A stretch of DNA of 64,000 bases from Ulvibacterium sp. Its GTDB lineage: Bacteria; Bacteroidota; Bacteroidia; Flavobacteriales; Flavobacteriaceae. Below are positions 42,920 to 52,618 of the stretch, one piece after another; the first letter of the stretch is position 1; each line of letters opens with the position of its first letter. Where the stretch lies: positions 496,001 through 560,000 of the forward strand of contig NZ_JANQOO010000035.1 of NCBI RefSeq assembly GCF_028285715.1, read 5' to 3'. A program made the translations under genes and the position numbers. A model generated the notes under the pieces. The model worked only from the letters and a program-made list of their open reading frames with translations. It was not told where the DNA came from and did no database searches.

Positions 42920-44439
42920 GAGGTGGTAGGTTTTGATGTTCTTTTCTTGAAAAAATCCTTGATCCTGTCCAACACACTTGCAAAATTCATAAGACCCTTA
43001 TCCGCCGTGGCCCTTTTTGTCAACCATATACTTAAAGGTAACATTATCATGGTAGACAACCATGCGCCCAATATAGGATGTATTTCATTTTTCTTGGCAT
43101 AATTATCAGCAAACACCCCAATGAAGTAATAGACTAAAAAAAGCATAATGGCAATGACCATTGGAAGTCCTATTCCACCTTTTCTAATAATGGCACCCAA
43201 GGGAGCACCTACAAAAAACAAAATAATGCAGGAAAGGGCCAGGGCGTATTTTTTATGAAGGGAAAGGATATGTCGATTGTAAATTTCATAGCGCTTTTGC
43301 AACTCCTTCTTCTTGGCTTTAACAGCGGTTAAAATATTCGAGGCATTGTTTTTTGCCGTATTGATCAATTGTACTTTTTGCCAACTCTCAAACAAGTCCA
43401 CAATATTTCCTGCATATTGTGCGATGGAATCATTGACAGTTTCCGAAATCTCTTCCGTTTTTGAAACGGCTAGCGTATCCTTAACACTTTTTATTCTTGA
43501 TTTATGCAAATTGGTATCCAAAGGCTGCAAAGGAACAAAGGCCCCGATTCTGTTGGAAATACTTTTGGAAAAGGATCGTACGATACGAAGATTGTTCTCT
43601 TCCAGCGAATCTATATCCTTGATCAGCCGCGAAACGTTCTTCATTTTGTCCGTAGTGGTGTTAACATCTTCTTCCAGATCCACATTATTGAATTCGGAAA
43701 GATCAATATTCATGATATAGGTCTCAAATTTGGCCTTGGCAAAGGGATATTTTCGCTTTTCATCACTTTTCTTTTTAACAACATCTTCGTAGTAATGCCC
43801 ATCCTTAAGAACCAATTGAAGGATATCCGATTGTTCGCTGCTCTTAAGTTCCCCTGTCCGAGCTTTAATTACTGTATTATTGACGTTGGTCTTTGTTTTA
43901 TTATGAATGATTACATTTTCAAGAAACCTATCGTTTTCGCCAAACTTTTTTTCAACCTTGATGTTCATGTCGGCTCCTTCAAAATCACTGAAAACTCCCT
44001 CTGCAATGGCCACGGCCGGCTTTACCTTGGCAATGTTCCTACGCATATTGTATATCTTCTGCTCCGATGCCGGGATAACGCTGTTGGCAAAGTAGAAGGT
44101 TACCCCTCCTAAAATAACCATAAAGACGATAAGGCTTAGCATGGACCGCTGCAAGGAAATACCTGAGGCCTTCATGGCCGCGAACTCATAGTTCTCCGCA
44201 AAAGTACCAAAGGTTAAAATGGAAGACAAAAGAACCGTAAGGGGGAGTACTTTTTCAGTAAGATTGGGCATCATGTAAAAGAAAAACTTCCCTATAATGA
44301 CCAAGTCCAGGCCTTTACCGGCAAAATCATCAATAAAAAGCCATATCGTCTGAAAAATGAAGATGAACATCAATATAACAAACGAGCTAAAAAAATTGAA
44401 TAGGAATCTCGATAAGATGTATTCGTCTAGAATTCTCAA
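42916..44439 (-). CDS. lptG: LptF/LptG family LPS export permease
   Basis: This inner-membrane subunit of the LptB2FG transporter moves lipopolysaccharide out of the membrane. The 507 residues comprise three N-terminal helices (FNFFSSFVILMFIFIFQTIWLFIDDF ... TFGTFAENYEFAAMKASGIS), a long periplasmic domain (about 130-390) and three C-terminal helices. The periplasmic part is longer than in E. coli and includes a Lys/Asp/Glu-rich stretch. The start is TTG. It lies 4 bases after lolA and overlaps ribB by 4 bases. LptF versus LptG cannot be told by eye; the symbol is provisional. Confidence 0.88.
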   Translation of the reverse strand: MRILDEYILSRFLFNFFSSFVILMFIFIFQTIWLFIDDFAGKGLDLVIIGKFFFYMMPNLTEKVLPLTVLLSSILTFGTFAENYEFAAMKASGISLQRSMLSLIVFMVILGGVTFYFANSVIPASEQKIYNMRRNIAKVKPAVAIAEGVFSDFEGADMNIKVEKKFGENDRFLENVIIHNKTKTNVNNTVIKARTGELKSSEQSDILQLVLKDGHYYEDVVKKKSDEKRKYPFAKAKFETYIMNIDLSEFNNVDLEEDVNTTTDKMKNVSRLIKDIDSLEENNLRIVRSFSKSISNRIGAFVPLQPLDTNLHKSRIKSVKDTLAVSKTEEISETVNDSIAQYAGNIVDLFESWQKVQLINTAKNNASNILTAVKAKKKELQKRYEIYNRHILSLHKKYALALSCIILFFVGAPLGAIIRKGGIGLPMVIAIMLFLVYYFIGVFADNYAKKNEIHPILGAWLSTMIMLPLSIWLTKRATADKGLMNFASVLDRIKDFFKKRTSKPTTS

Positions 44440-44443
44440 TGTC

Positions 44444-45088
44444 TTACTCCCTTATGATGTAGTACCCATCATTTTCATATTTGTCCTCATCAAAGGTAAA
44501 TAAGGTTTTTGATAAGGGCTGGTCTGTTTTAAAAGAATTAACAATGAAGGTAGTTGTGGTACCGTTCTTACCGGTTTCTATCAGTTTGTAGATATGTTTG
44601 GTCTCCACATCTATACCCAACAATATGGATTGAATCTCCGTATCGGTATCAATGGGAATCAATTTTACATACTGTATTTTCTTGCCCTGTACATTCTGGA
44701 GTATGTCCCACTCATAGTTGTGTCCTTGCTTGTAGAAAGTAAGCATCTTGGACGGAGTTACCGTATTTTCATCATTTACCCTATTCTCAATGGTGATTTC
44801 CTCGTTTTCCGGGACAATGGTATACACTTTTTTACCGTCGTACAATTGTTGGGACCCCATGAAGTTGATTAGGTATTTGTCCCCTTCCAAGGTAACATCC
44901 CCTCGGGTTTCCTGATTAATTGCAGCTTCTGTATTATTTAATACATATTTGAAATCTACTTGGATATTTCCATAACCCCTAACTTTGTTGTATACCTCAT
45001 CCAATAAAGTTTTGGCCTTTCCGGAATCTTGGGAAAAACCGGCGGTATAGACTAAAACGGTAATTGCAAATAAAAAAAGCTTCTTCAT
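44444..45088 (-). CDS. lolA: LolA-like outer-membrane lipoprotein carrier
   Basis: This periplasmic chaperone of 214 residues shuttles lipoproteins to the outer membrane. The signal peptide ends AGFSQ. The half-open beta-barrel is seen in KTLLDEVYNKVRGYGNIQVDFKYV, TRGDVTLEGDKYLINFMGSQQLYDGKKVYTIVPE and KTLFTFDEDKYENDGYYI. It is bracketed by ftsK and lptG with gaps of 6 and 4 bases, a common flavobacterial arrangement, and fits an envelope-biogenesis operon. Confidence 0.9.
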   Translation of the reverse strand: MKKLFLFAITVLVYTAGFSQDSGKAKTLLDEVYNKVRGYGNIQVDFKYVLNNTEAAINQETRGDVTLEGDKYLINFMGSQQLYDGKKVYTIVPENEEITIENRVNDENTVTPSKMLTFYKQGHNYEWDILQNVQGKKIQYVKLIPIDTDTEIQSILLGIDVETKHIYKLIETGKNGTTTTFIVNSFKTDQPLSKTLFTFDEDKYENDGYYIIRE

Positions 45089-45094
45089 ACTGCC

Positions 45095-47458
45095 TTAATT
45101 TAATTCATTATTCAACAATTGGTCCAGGGCATAGATATCGGAAACCAGTACCTGTCTTGCCTTGCTGCCCTCAAAGGGACCTACGATTCCAGCGGCCTCC
45201 AGCTGATCAATAATACGTCCTGCCCGGTTATAACCCAATTTTAATTTTCGCTGTATCAAGGAGGCGGAACCTTGCTGAGCCGTTACAATAACTTCGGCCG
45301 CCTCACGGAACATGGCATCCCGATCCTGAATTTCGTAATCAATACTTGTGCCAGAATCCTCACCAACGTACTCCGGAAGTTCGTGGGCATGTGGATAAGC
45401 CCTTTGGGAACCAATATACTCCGTTATTTTAGCTACTTCGGGAGTGTCAACAAAGGCACACTGCAAGCGGGTAACATCGTTCCCTTGGGTGAACAGCATA
45501 TCTCCCCGACCTATTAATTGGTCGGCTCCCTGGGTGTCCAAAATGGTACGGGAATCTATTTTTGAAGTGACCCTAAAAGCGATGCGAGCCGGGAAATTGG
45601 CCTTAATGATACCCGTAATCACATTTACGGAGGGCCGTTGTGTGGCAATGATCAAATGGATGCCGATAGCCCTGGCCAACTGCGCTAAACGGGCTATGGG
45701 AGTCTCAACTTCCTTGCCGGCAGTCATGATCAGGTCTGCAAATTCATCGATGACAAGAACAATGTAAGGTAAAAATTTATGGCCATCGTGTGGATTCAAT
45801 TTCCGTGTTTTAAACTTGGCATTGTATTCCTTGATATTACGTACCATGGCCGATTTTAGCAATTCGTATCGGTTGTCCATTTCGATACAGAGAGAGTTCA
45901 AGGTATTTATCACTTTGGTAGTGTCCGTAATAATAGCCTCTTCCGAGTCGGGCAATTTGGCCAAAAAGTGACGTTCTATCTTATTGTAAAGTGTAAGCTC
46001 CACTTTTTTGGGATCTACAAGGATAAACTTCACCTCGGCAGGATGTTTTTTGTAGAGTAGGGACGTAATGACGGCATTCAATCCAACAGACTTACCTTGC
46101 CCTGTGGCCCCGGCCATTAGCAAATGGGGCATTTTGGCCAAATCTACCACAAAGGTTTCATTGCTAATGGTCTTGCCAAAAGCAATGGGAAGCTGCATTT
46201 CCGCCTTTTGAAATTTGCTGGATGCTATGACGGAACGCATGGAAACTACCGTAGCATTCTTATTGGGCACCTCTATACCTATGGTACCTTTTCCAGGAAT
46301 CGGGGCAATAATCCGTATGCCAAGGGCCGCTAGGGAAAGGGCAATATCGTCCTCCAAATTTTTTATTCTGGAAATACGGACTCCGGCTTCCGGTACAATC
46401 TCATAAAGGGTTACCGTAGGACCAATGGTGGCCTTTATTTGGGCGATGCCGATTTTGTAGTTTTTAAGCGTAGTGACTATCCTGTTCTTGTTCTCCTCAA
46501 GTTCCTTTTGGTTTATGGTAATACCACCGCTTACTCCGTGTTGGTCCAAAAGTTCAATGGTCGGGAATTTGTAATTGCCCAGTTCCAGCGTAGGGTCGAA
46601 CTCTCCAAAATCATCGACTAATTTTTCAGCTATGTTCTTCTTCTCCTCTTTTTCCTCCACAATTTTTTCCACTTCCATCGCAAGATCGTCCTTTGGATTT
46701 TCGTCTACCGGAACGGACACCTCAAAATTATCTTCGGGCTCCTTTTCCAAGTGGGGAATATTCTCTTTATGGGTATAGGCGTCTACGACTATAGGTGTCT
46801 CATCTTCAACACTCAGTTCCATCTCCAACGTGTCATTATTCTTTTTGCTTTTAAATTCTGAGGCTATGGAAGCTGTTTTTGTCCGGAAGAAAACACCAAT
46901 TTCTTCTGGGGAGAAATTGAACAGGCGGACCAAAATAAAGACCAAACCAAAAAGCAAGAGAAGAAGCACACCGATCTTACCGGTGTAGTCTTGCAGAAAA
47001 TCATTCATCTCATAGCCTACAAGACCGGCCAATAGTGGACGCTCGCTAGCAAAAAAACCAAGGGCTATGGAAAACCAAATGAGGAAAATGAAACCCCAGA
47101 TCCATTTTTTCAAAAGTCCCTGTCCTTTAATTCCCAAAAACAGATACAGACCCGTAATACAGAGAAGGAAGGGAAATACAAAAGTGGCCACTCCAAACCC
47201 CTTGTACATGAAAAAGTGACTTGCGCTGGCACCGAATTTGTTCAAAAGGTTTTTGGCCTGTTCATTACGGTCCGCAAACTCGGTCAATAGACTTTGATCT
47301 TCTTGCCAGGTAAAATAGAATGAAATAAATGAAAAACACAGGGCTATACTAAGAAGGATCAATAAACTTCCCAGTATAATCTTGTTTTGCTTGGAGAGCC
47401 TTAGGGATATTCCTTTTTTAACGGATTTGGGCTTGGATTTTCTTCCCTTCTTTGCCAT
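45095..47458 (-). CDS. ftsK: DNA translocase FtsK
   Basis: The 787-residue protein pumps chromosomal DNA through the septum and helps dimer resolution at division. Four membrane helices occupy about 25-185. A short Lys/Glu-rich linker follows (200-290). The motor has Walker A GATGQGKS (about 450-457) and Walker B in VLVIDEFADL. The C-terminal winged helix (gamma domain, QGSASLIQRKLKLGYNRAGRIIDQLE) reads KOPS-like sites. The linker is much shorter than in E. coli, as usual here. It heads the operon ftsK-lolA-lptG-ribB and has its own promoter. Confidence 0.95.
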   Translation of the reverse strand: MAKKGRKSKPKSVKKGISLRLSKQNKIILGSLLILLSIALCFSFISFYFTWQEDQSLLTEFADRNEQAKNLLNKFGASASHFFMYKGFGVATFVFPFLLCITGLYLFLGIKGQGLLKKWIWGFIFLIWFSIALGFFASERPLLAGLVGYEMNDFLQDYTGKIGVLLLLLFGLVFILVRLFNFSPEEIGVFFRTKTASIASEFKSKKNNDTLEMELSVEDETPIVVDAYTHKENIPHLEKEPEDNFEVSVPVDENPKDDLAMEVEKIVEEKEEKKNIAEKLVDDFGEFDPTLELGNYKFPTIELLDQHGVSGGITINQKELEENKNRIVTTLKNYKIGIAQIKATIGPTVTLYEIVPEAGVRISRIKNLEDDIALSLAALGIRIIAPIPGKGTIGIEVPNKNATVVSMRSVIASSKFQKAEMQLPIAFGKTISNETFVVDLAKMPHLLMAGATGQGKSVGLNAVITSLLYKKHPAEVKFILVDPKKVELTLYNKIERHFLAKLPDSEEAIITDTTKVINTLNSLCIEMDNRYELLKSAMVRNIKEYNAKFKTRKLNPHDGHKFLPYIVLVIDEFADLIMTAGKEVETPIARLAQLARAIGIHLIIATQRPSVNVITGIIKANFPARIAFRVTSKIDSRTILDTQGADQLIGRGDMLFTQGNDVTRLQCAFVDTPEVAKITEYIGSQRAYPHAHELPEYVGEDSGTSIDYEIQDRDAMFREAAEVIVTAQQGSASLIQRKLKLGYNRAGRIIDQLEAAGIVGPFEGSKARQVLVSDIYALDQLLNNELN

Positions 47459-47486
47459 GAAATCTTTTATTCTAGGGGCTAAAATA

Positions 47487-47494
47487 CAAATTTA
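47487..47494 (-). promoter_or_regulatory. Promoter -7 element (TAAATTTG) of the ftsK operon
   Basis: The minus strand carries TAAATTTG, matching TAnnTTTG, 29 bases before the ftsK ATG. A TTG at 47512-47510 lies 15 bases further upstream, slightly closer than the usual -33 spacing. Confidence 0.45.
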
Positions 47495-47520
47495 GGGGCG
47501 AAGGCTTTCCAATTCGGGAG

Positions 47521-47886
47521 TCAAAAAATTTTAGGCAGATAAATGATAAGCCCAACAATGGAAGCCGCTATGGAAACCAACATGACCGCGCCTGCAGAAA
47601 TATCCTTTATAAAACCTATTTTGGGATCAAACTCGGGTTGAATGTAATCCGCAAGTTTTTCGACTGCCGTATTAAGACCTTCAATGCCCAGGACCAACGC
47701 TATGGCCAGAATTTGTACAATCCATTCCGTTGTGGAAATCTCAAAGTAGAATCCCGCTGCGGTTACCACAAAGGCTATGAAAATTTGAATCTTTATACTG
47801 GCTTCGGTCCGGATCAATAAAAAGGCTCCTTTAAATGCATAGCCTACCCCGTTTAACCGATTGCGCAGAAAGGACTCCTTAGGCAT
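47521..47886 (-). CDS. dgkA: Diacylglycerol kinase family protein
   Basis: This small inner-membrane enzyme of 121 residues phosphorylates diacylglycerol or undecaprenol. Three to four helices and the catalytic motif [13 protein letters not shown] with its conserved Glu and Asn are seen. [26 protein letters not shown] at the start is typical of the family. Its start overlaps the end of tpx by 8 bases, so the pair is coupled. Undecaprenol specificity is common outside Gammaproteobacteria but cannot be read from the sequence. Confidence 0.92.
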   Translation of the reverse strand: MPKESFLRNRLNGVGYAFKGAFLLIRTEASIKIQIFIAFVVTAAGFYFEISTTEWIVQILAIALVLGIEGLNTAVEKLADYIQPEFDPKIGFIKDISAGAVMLVSIAASIVGLIIYLPKIF

Positions 47887-48385
47887 CCATTAAGGCTTCG
47901 AGTGCGGCCTTATAATTGGGCTCGTCCACAGTTTCCGGCACCTGTTCCGTATATTGTACATTTCCGTCTTCGTCCAGGACCACCACGGCTCTCGAAAGCA
48001 ACGAACGCAAAGGGCCATCAGTGAACTCTACTTCATAGTCCTTGCCAAAACTCCCATCCCTAAAATCGGACAACATGACCACATTTTCAATTCCCTCGGC
48101 ACCACAAAAACGAGTCTGGGCAAAGGGAAGATCCTTAGAGATACATAATACCACGGTATTGTCCAATTCCGCGGCCTCTTCATTGAATTGCCGCACAGAT
48201 TGTGCACATGTTCCGGTGTCTATACTGGGAAATATGTTCAATACCACCTTTTTTCCGGAGTAATCGGATAGAGAAGTATCGGATAGATCGGTTTTTGTCA
48301 ATTTGAAATCGGGCGCTTTGCCTCCATTGGAAGGTAGGTTTCCGATAGTATGTATTTCATTTCCTTTAAGCGTTACTGTTGCCAT
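47879..48385 (-). CDS. tpx: Thiol peroxidase (Tpx type)
   Basis: This thioredoxin-dependent peroxidase of 168 residues reduces hydroperoxides. The peroxidatic Cys lies in [13 protein letters not shown] and the resolving Cys in RFCGAEG, the typical Tpx pair. The fold runs from [20 protein letters not shown] to the final YKAALEAL. It is the first gene of a two-gene unit with dgkA. An AT-rich imperfect dyad (ATCAA ... TTGAT, 48392-48408) lies just before the start and could be regulatory or chance. Confidence 0.95.
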   Translation of the reverse strand: MATVTLKGNEIHTIGNLPSNGGKAPDFKLTKTDLSDTSLSDYSGKKVVLNIFPSIDTGTCAQSVRQFNEEAAELDNTVVLCISKDLPFAQTRFCGAEGIENVVMLSDFRDGSFGKDYEVEFTDGPLRSLLSRAVVVLDEDGNVQYTEQVPETVDEPNYKAALEALMDA

Positions 48386-48501
48386 GAATTTATCAATTTA
48401 AATTTGATGTGAAATTATGAAATATTGAAATGAAATGTAAACGATATTCGCAGAAAATATTGAAATTTTCTTAAGCTAAAAAAGCGGGTGCTAAGGCTTC
48501 C

Positions 48502-49989
48502 CTATTGAGCCATGGAAGTGGTCAGTTGCTTTATTTTTATTCGAAACAAGGCAAAGGTCAGGGTCATGAACGGACTCAGCCAATTGAAGATGGCATAAAA
48601 GAAATATTCGCCTACACTTACCCCAAGTACCCCGCTATGATAGGCTCCGCAGGTGTTCCAAGGAATCAGGACGGAAGTTACCGTACCGGAATCCTCCAGG
48701 GTTCGACTTAGGTTTTCCGGGGCCAATCCGCGATCTCGATAGGCTTTGGCAAACATTTTCCCCGGAACAACAATGGCTAAGTATTGATCGGATGCCGTTA
48801 CATTCAAGGCCAAGCAGCTGGCTACCGTACTGGCAAAAAGTCCAAAAACGGATTTGGCCATGGCCAATAAAGAACTGCTTATACGGGACAAGGCCCCGAT
48901 ACCGTCCATGATGCCTCCAAAGACCATGGCGCAGACAATCAGCCAAATCGTACCCAACATGCCCGACATCCCTTTGGCTGAAAATAAATCATTAAGGGCG
49001 GGATTATCCGTAGGCACCGACGTTTGTACCGTAATCGCCTTTAAAATTCCCTTGTACCCTGATTGAAAGGATAGGTCCTTTGCATTGGTGATCCCGGCTA
49101 CTATCTCGGGTTGAAATAAAAGGGCAAAAAGAGCGCCTAAAAGAGTTCCTATGAGCAGGGCCGCCAAGGGCGGGGTCTTTTTTACAATAAGGAAGATGAC
49201 CACTAAAGGTACTAGGAACAACCATCCGTTGATAGTAAATGTGGCGTCTATAGAAGTTAAGATGGAATCAATATCCGCAGTTCCGCTGGTATCCAGAGTA
49301 AACCCAATGATGATGAATACGATCAAAGTGACGCTTATGGTGGGCACCGTGGTATACAACATGTATCGGATATGGTCAAACAGCTCGCCTCCTGCCATGG
49401 CAGGAGCCAGATTAGTGGTGTCGCTCAACGGGGAAAGTTTGTCCCCAAAGTAGGCGCCGGAAAGTACGGCACCGGCAGTCATCCCCAAAGAAATGCCCAA
49501 GGCATCCCCAATACCTATAAGGGCAATACCCACCGTAGCGGCGGTTGTCCAGCTACTGCCCGTGGCAATGGAAATAATGGCACAAATGATTACGCAAGCC
49601 GCCAAAAAAATAGTGGGATTCAATATCTGCAATCCGTAATAAATCATAGCGGGAATTATTCCGCTGATCAGCCAGGTCCCGGCCAAGGCCCCTACCATTA
49701 ACAATATGAGCAAGGCTGCCGTAGTGGATTTTACATTTTCGGCCACTTCCAGCAACATGGTCTTGTAGGAGACCTTGTTGAAGAAACCTACAATGGCGGC
49801 TACCGCCCCGCCCAACAAAAGAATAAATTGATTGGAACCGCTAAGTGCATCGTCACCAAAAACATAGACATTGTAAGCCAGCATGCCTACCAAGGCTACA
49901 ACCGGAATTAAGGCTTCCCAAATGTTAAGCTCCTTATTTTCAAGAATTCGTGCATCTTTTTGGCGCTTACCGGATTTTGGGTCCTTCAT
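48502..49989 (-). CDS. nhaC: Na+/H+ antiporter NhaC family
   Basis: The product is an inner-membrane antiporter of 495 residues with about 11 helices. NhaC landmarks are SIATGSSWTTAATVGIALIGIG, GAYFGDKLSPLSDTTNLAPA and NVTASDQYLAIVVPGKMFA, then SGTVTSVLIPWNTCGAYHSGVLG. These hold the polar residues for Na+ and H+ exchange. It is divergent from lpd and is the second sodium/proton antiporter in the window, consistent with a saline habitat. Confidence 0.93.
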   Translation of the reverse strand: MKDPKSGKRQKDARILENKELNIWEALIPVVALVGMLAYNVYVFGDDALSGSNQFILLLGGAVAAIVGFFNKVSYKTMLLEVAENVKSTTAALLILLMVGALAGTWLISGIIPAMIYYGLQILNPTIFLAACVIICAIISIATGSSWTTAATVGIALIGIGDALGISLGMTAGAVLSGAYFGDKLSPLSDTTNLAPAMAGGELFDHIRYMLYTTVPTISVTLIVFIIIGFTLDTSGTADIDSILTSIDATFTINGWLFLVPLVVIFLIVKKTPPLAALLIGTLLGALFALLFQPEIVAGITNAKDLSFQSGYKGILKAITVQTSVPTDNPALNDLFSAKGMSGMLGTIWLIVCAMVFGGIMDGIGALSRISSSLLAMAKSVFGLFASTVASCLALNVTASDQYLAIVVPGKMFAKAYRDRGLAPENLSRTLEDSGTVTSVLIPWNTCGAYHSGVLGVSVGEYFFYAIFNWLSPFMTLTFALFRIKIKQLTTSMAQ

Positions 49990-50120
49990 ACTTCGGGTTT
50001 GAGTTATCAGGTAATATTACGATTTTACAAAGGGCTATGCAAGTTGGGCCTCGGATGTGCCATTCAAATAGGTAATTCGGGTATCTGTTTCCAAGGTATG
50101 GTCAACCCAAAAAATCGTGG

Positions 50121-50128
50121 TATTTTTG
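50121..50128 (+). promoter_or_regulatory. Promoter -7 element (TATTTTTG) of lpd
   Basis: TATTTTTG matches TAnnTTTG, 26 bases before the lpd ATG. The element lies inside a frame that stays open upstream of the ATG, which supports the ATG at 50155 as the true start. Confidence 0.5.
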
Positions 50129-50154
50129 TACTTCAAATTAAAGCAAGTTACTCT

Positions 50155-51561
50155 ATGAATTCATATAATGTGGCCGTTATAGGCTCTGGACCTGGAGGTT
50201 ATGTTGCGGCCATCCGCTGCGCACAGTTGGGAATGAAGACAGCGATTATCGAAAAGTACCCTACTTTGGGCGGTACTTGCCTCAATGTAGGTTGTATACC
50301 CTCTAAGGCCCTATTGGATTCAAGCCACCACTATGAGGATGCTGTAAAACATTTTAAGGAACATGGTATCGATATACCGGGAGAAGTAAAGGTGAACCTG
50401 GAACAGATGATTGCACGAAAGCAGGGGGTAGTGGACCAAACTACAAAGGGCATTGAGTTTTTAATGGACAAGAACAAGATCGATGTCTACGAAGGTTTGG
50501 GCAGCTTTAAGGACAGTACCCATATTACCATTACCACGAATGATGGAAAAACCGAGAGCATAGAGGCCAAGCACATTATTATAGCCACAGGGTCCAAACC
50601 ATCTACCTTACCGTTTATCAAAATTGACAAGGAACGTATTATTACCTCCACGGAGGCCTTGAAACTCAAGGAAATCCCGAAACACCTAATAATCATTGGA
50701 GGCGGGGTTATAGGACTGGAATTGGGACAGGTGTATAAACGTTTGGGGGCCGAGGTCTCCGTAATAGAATATATGAATCGTATTATCCCTACAATGGATG
50801 GTGCACTCTCGAAAGAGCTGATGAAGGTGATGAAAAAACAGAAAACCAAGTTTTATCTGTCCCATAAAGTAAAGTCGGTAGAGCGCAAGGGCAACGAGGT
50901 GGTCGTAAAGGCTGATGACAAAAAAGGGCAAGAGGTTGAATTTAAAGGAGATTATTGCCTTGTTTCCGTGGGAAGACGACCCTATACGGACGGACTCAAC
51001 GCCGAAGCGGCGGGAGTTAAACTTGATGATCGGGGCAGGGTGGAAGTAAATGAACATTTGCAGACCAGCGCGGCCAATATCTATGCCATTGGGGACGTTA
51101 TCCGTGGTGCCATGTTGGCCCATAAGGCGGAAGAGGAAGGAACTATGGTCGCCGAAATTTTGGCTGGGCAAAAACCGCATATTAACTACAACCTTATTCC
51201 AGGGGTGGTTTATACCTGGCCAGAAGTGGCCGCTGTAGGGAAGACCGAAGAAGAATTGAAGGAAGCCGGTGTGGATTACAAGTCGGGCCAATTTCCTATG
51301 CGGGCCTTGGGGCGTGCCAGGGCCAGTATGGATATCGATGGATTTGTAAAGATTTTGGCCGATGCAAAAACCGATGAAGTATTGGGTATACATATGATCG
51401 GTGCGCGTTGTGCAGATTTAATAACAGAGGCAGTAACGGCAATGGAGTTCCGTGCTTCGGCCGAGGATATCGCCAGGATGAGCCATGCGCATCCCACCTA
51501 TGCGGAAGCCGTTAAGGAAGCTGCGCTGGCAGCTACGGCGGATCGAGCGTTGCACGTTTAA
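50155..51561 (+). CDS. lpdA: Dihydrolipoyl dehydrogenase
   Basis: This is the E3 flavoenzyme of 2-oxoacid dehydrogenase complexes, about 468 residues. The FAD Rossmann motif is GSGPGGYVAA (residues 9-18). The redox disulfide is in GGTCLNVGCIPSK, and the NAD site is in IIIGGGVIGLELGQVYKRLG. The C-terminal active His-Glu pair lies in HAHPTYAEAVKEAA. The frame is open upstream to 49960, but those codons overlap nhaC and lack similarity, so ATG 50155 is used. Other complex subunits are not in the window. Confidence 0.96.
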   Translation: MNSYNVAVIGSGPGGYVAAIRCAQLGMKTAIIEKYPTLGGTCLNVGCIPSKALLDSSHHYEDAVKHFKEHGIDIPGEVKVNLEQMIARKQGVVDQTTKGIEFLMDKNKIDVYEGLGSFKDSTHITITTNDGKTESIEAKHIIIATGSKPSTLPFIKIDKERIITSTEALKLKEIPKHLIIIGGGVIGLELGQVYKRLGAEVSVIEYMNRIIPTMDGALSKELMKVMKKQKTKFYLSHKVKSVERKGNEVVVKADDKKGQEVEFKGDYCLVSVGRRPYTDGLNAEAAGVKLDDRGRVEVNEHLQTSAANIYAIGDVIRGAMLAHKAEEEGTMVAEILAGQKPHINYNLIPGVVYTWPEVAAVGKTEEELKEAGVDYKSGQFPMRALGRARASMDIDGFVKILADAKTDEVLGIHMIGARCADLITEAVTAMEFRASAEDIARMSHAHPTYAEAVKEAALAATADRALHV

Positions 51562-51681
51562 AGAATTGTTATTGAGTGAGGGGTAACTGTTCTGACCGAA
51601 GGTTGACTTTTGGGTATGTAAATTGTTTTGTACTTGCTTTGACAGTGGTTTTGGTCCTAGCTACCTCCAATATTAATGGTC

Positions 51682-52545
51682 TTAATTGACCCATTCCCTG
51701 ATTTTCAATTGTATTTCGGAATATGAACTTTTAGACGGCATATGCTTTGAATCGTTTAAGAAATAGACCTCTTTCAAATTGGTAAAAAGTGACTTACTTT
51801 TTTTCGCTACTTTTTTACCAGGAAAGAAAACATCGTCCAAAGCTGCAATAATATAAACAGGGTGGTTAAAATGGGCTATGTCCTTTCTTTTTAGCAAAGT
51901 CGGTATTTTTGTATTGAGTTTCACACCCAGCATTAAGGACTTCAATAGTTGAAATAAAAAATGATCTTCCTGCGGGGCAAAGGCATTGGTAAAAGCCTTT
52001 AGGTGTTTATCTTTTTTGGTTATTCTAAAACGTAAAAGGGGAATGGTCAGTTTGGTGATGGAATCCCAAATCTTGCCATTTACGATACCGCTGGGGACCA
52101 CAAAAATACATTTTTCCACTCTTTCCGGTTTGTGCGTAATTAGTTTTTGAACGATAAATGCGCCGTAGGAAATGCCAATAACGTTGGCTTTTTCGATATT
52201 TAACTTTTCAATGACTTCATTCGCCCAAACCGCGTAAGAATCACCCTTTGTTTTCATTGTTGTTTCCTCACTTTTTGTAACCTGTCCTACGGTGTCAACT
52301 GCAAAAAAGGAATATAGGCCCCGCAAATCCGTAATAGCTTCCAACGTAAGTGGCGCCCCCGCGTTAAATCCATGAAAAAGTACAATTGGTTTGCCCTTTA
52401 CATTACCGGTCTGGATTACCCGGGTTCTCCCGAATTGGGTATCGACATCAACCTCAGTATAATCGATGCGTAAACTTTCCAATTTTTCATCGTAGAGTTT
52501 CATTAAACCATTTTTGGCCTGCTCACTCTTGTATATTGTTCCCAT
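51682..52545 (-). CDS. Alpha/beta hydrolase
   Basis: This cytoplasmic hydrolase of 287 residues has the oxyanion motif LFHGFNAGAP (about 55-64) and the nucleophile elbow GISYGA, with Ser at about 126. The acid is probably in IIAALDDVFFPG, and the catalytic His is in FLNDSKHMPS. There is no signal peptide. It is divergent from a TetR regulator, with only 73 bases between them, a classic repressor-target pair. The substrate is unknown. Confidence 0.88.
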   Translation of the reverse strand: MGTIYKSEQAKNGLMKLYDEKLESLRIDYTEVDVDTQFGRTRVIQTGNVKGKPIVLFHGFNAGAPLTLEAITDLRGLYSFFAVDTVGQVTKSEETTMKTKGDSYAVWANEVIEKLNIEKANVIGISYGAFIVQKLITHKPERVEKCIFVVPSGIVNGKIWDSITKLTIPLLRFRITKKDKHLKAFTNAFAPQEDHFLFQLLKSLMLGVKLNTKIPTLLKRKDIAHFNHPVYIIAALDDVFFPGKKVAKKSKSLFTNLKEVYFLNDSKHMPSKSSYSEIQLKIREWVN

Positions 52546-52562
52546 GATGTTAAATTGTGGAC

Positions 52563-52610
52563 CAAATATAGGATAAATATTTCAAGTTTAGTCCATTTGG
52601 CCTATTTTTG
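52563..52610. promoter_or_regulatory. Back-to-back promoters of the hydrolase/TetR pair
   Basis: CAAATATA at 52563-52570 is TATATTTG on the minus strand (for the hydrolase). TATTTTTG at 52603-52610 is the -7 element for the TetR gene. Between and around them TGGAC and GTCCA form a spaced inverted repeat (about 52558 and 52591), a possible operator. One bound repressor could block both promoters. Confidence 0.45.
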
Positions 52611-52618
52611 AAAATCGC

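Noticed and set aside
48392-48408. ATCAA...TTGAT dyad before tpx as an OxyR-type operator
   Set aside because: The dyad is imperfect, very AT-rich and only 7 bases from the start codon; chance is a fair explanation.
49960-50154. N-terminal extension of dihydrolipoyl dehydrogenase
   Set aside because: The extension overlaps nhaC and contains the lpd promoter element; similarity starts at the ATG at 50155.
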